From the NCBI RefSeq assembly GCF_905220975.1, contig NZ_CAJNBK010000004.1, positions 62,001 to 126,000 on the forward strand: a stretch of 64,000 bases of DNA. Direction: 5' to 3'. The notes beneath the pieces are model-generated. The model worked only from the letters and a program-made list of their open reading frames with translations. It ran no database searches and was not told where the DNA came from. Origin of the DNA: Paraburkholderia haematera. GTDB taxonomy: Bacteria; Pseudomonadota; Gammaproteobacteria; Burkholderiales; Burkholderiaceae. Of this stretch, positions 63,999-64,000 are shown piece after piece. Position 1 is the first letter of the stretch. Each line of letters starts with the position of its first letter. The position numbers and the translations under genes are program-made.

Positions 63999-64000
63999 CT

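Overview
The window reads as a chromosomal or megaplasmid segment of a high-GC betaproteobacterium in the Burkholderia/Paraburkholderia group. The signs are a Burkholderia-type 2-aminoethylphosphonate cluster with a FadR-like regulator and a fused two-domain permease, many LysR/AraC/TetR-controlled catabolic cassettes, and a group-2 hrp-type type III secretion locus (the Ralstonia/Xanthomonas type) at the right end. I see no rRNA, tRNA, CRISPR array or intact insertion sequence.

Layout. 1-0.7 kb: 5' part of a glutarate 2-hydroxylase gene (glaH/csiD type) divergent from a LysR regulator. 1.6-5.3 kb: AraC regulator divergent from an MFS carrier and a beta-keto acid cleavage enzyme (BKACE). 5.6-8.6 kb: SDR dehydrogenase/TetR pair, a Nudix hydrolase and a VOC protein. 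9.2-15.9 kb: LysR regulator, dicarboxylate/amino acid symporter, double-domain Asp/Glu racemase, periplasmic asparaginase and aspartase, which together form a route from external or D-amino acid to fumarate. 16-19.6 kb: DegP-like protease and a cNMP-domain/thioredoxin-reductase-like flavoprotein. 19.6-28.8 kb: complete MdtABC-type RND pump plus NodT-family outer-membrane factor.

29.5-42.3 kb is an accessory region. It has a translationally coupled pair of exported proteins (the second DUF2145), a TetR regulator with two matching palindromes as its likely operators, a small lipoprotein, and a signalling island. In that island a hybrid histidine kinase, a soluble REC-PAS-kinase and a NarL-type response regulator overlap head to tail. 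They lie between two copies of a solute-binding-protein gene, each accompanied by a member of a small protein family; a gene with an IS5-like transposase N-terminus lies next to the second copy.

42.5-51.7 kb is the phosphonate cluster: phosphonoacetaldehyde dehydrogenase (phnY), phosphonoacetate hydrolase (phnA), AEP ABC transporter (phnS, phnT, fused permease), an FAD amine oxidoreductase and phnR. A shared 24-bp palindromic element lies in the phnA/phnS promoter region and upstream of phnR.

52.4-64 kb is a type III secretion region. It holds, in the Xanthomonas hrpD5-hrpD6-hrpE-hpaB order, a SctD ring protein, a small hrpD6-like protein, a 55-aa pilin-like protein and an HpaB-like chaperone. 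A second pilin-tail protein, a GNAT acetyltransferase, a winged-helix/ATPase regulator and a 1,100-residue effector candidate resembling the AvrE family C-terminus follow. Four perfect PIP boxes (TTCGC-N15-TTCGC) sit upstream of sctD, the pilin-tail gene, the GNAT gene and the effector gene, tying them into one HrpB/HrpX-type regulon.
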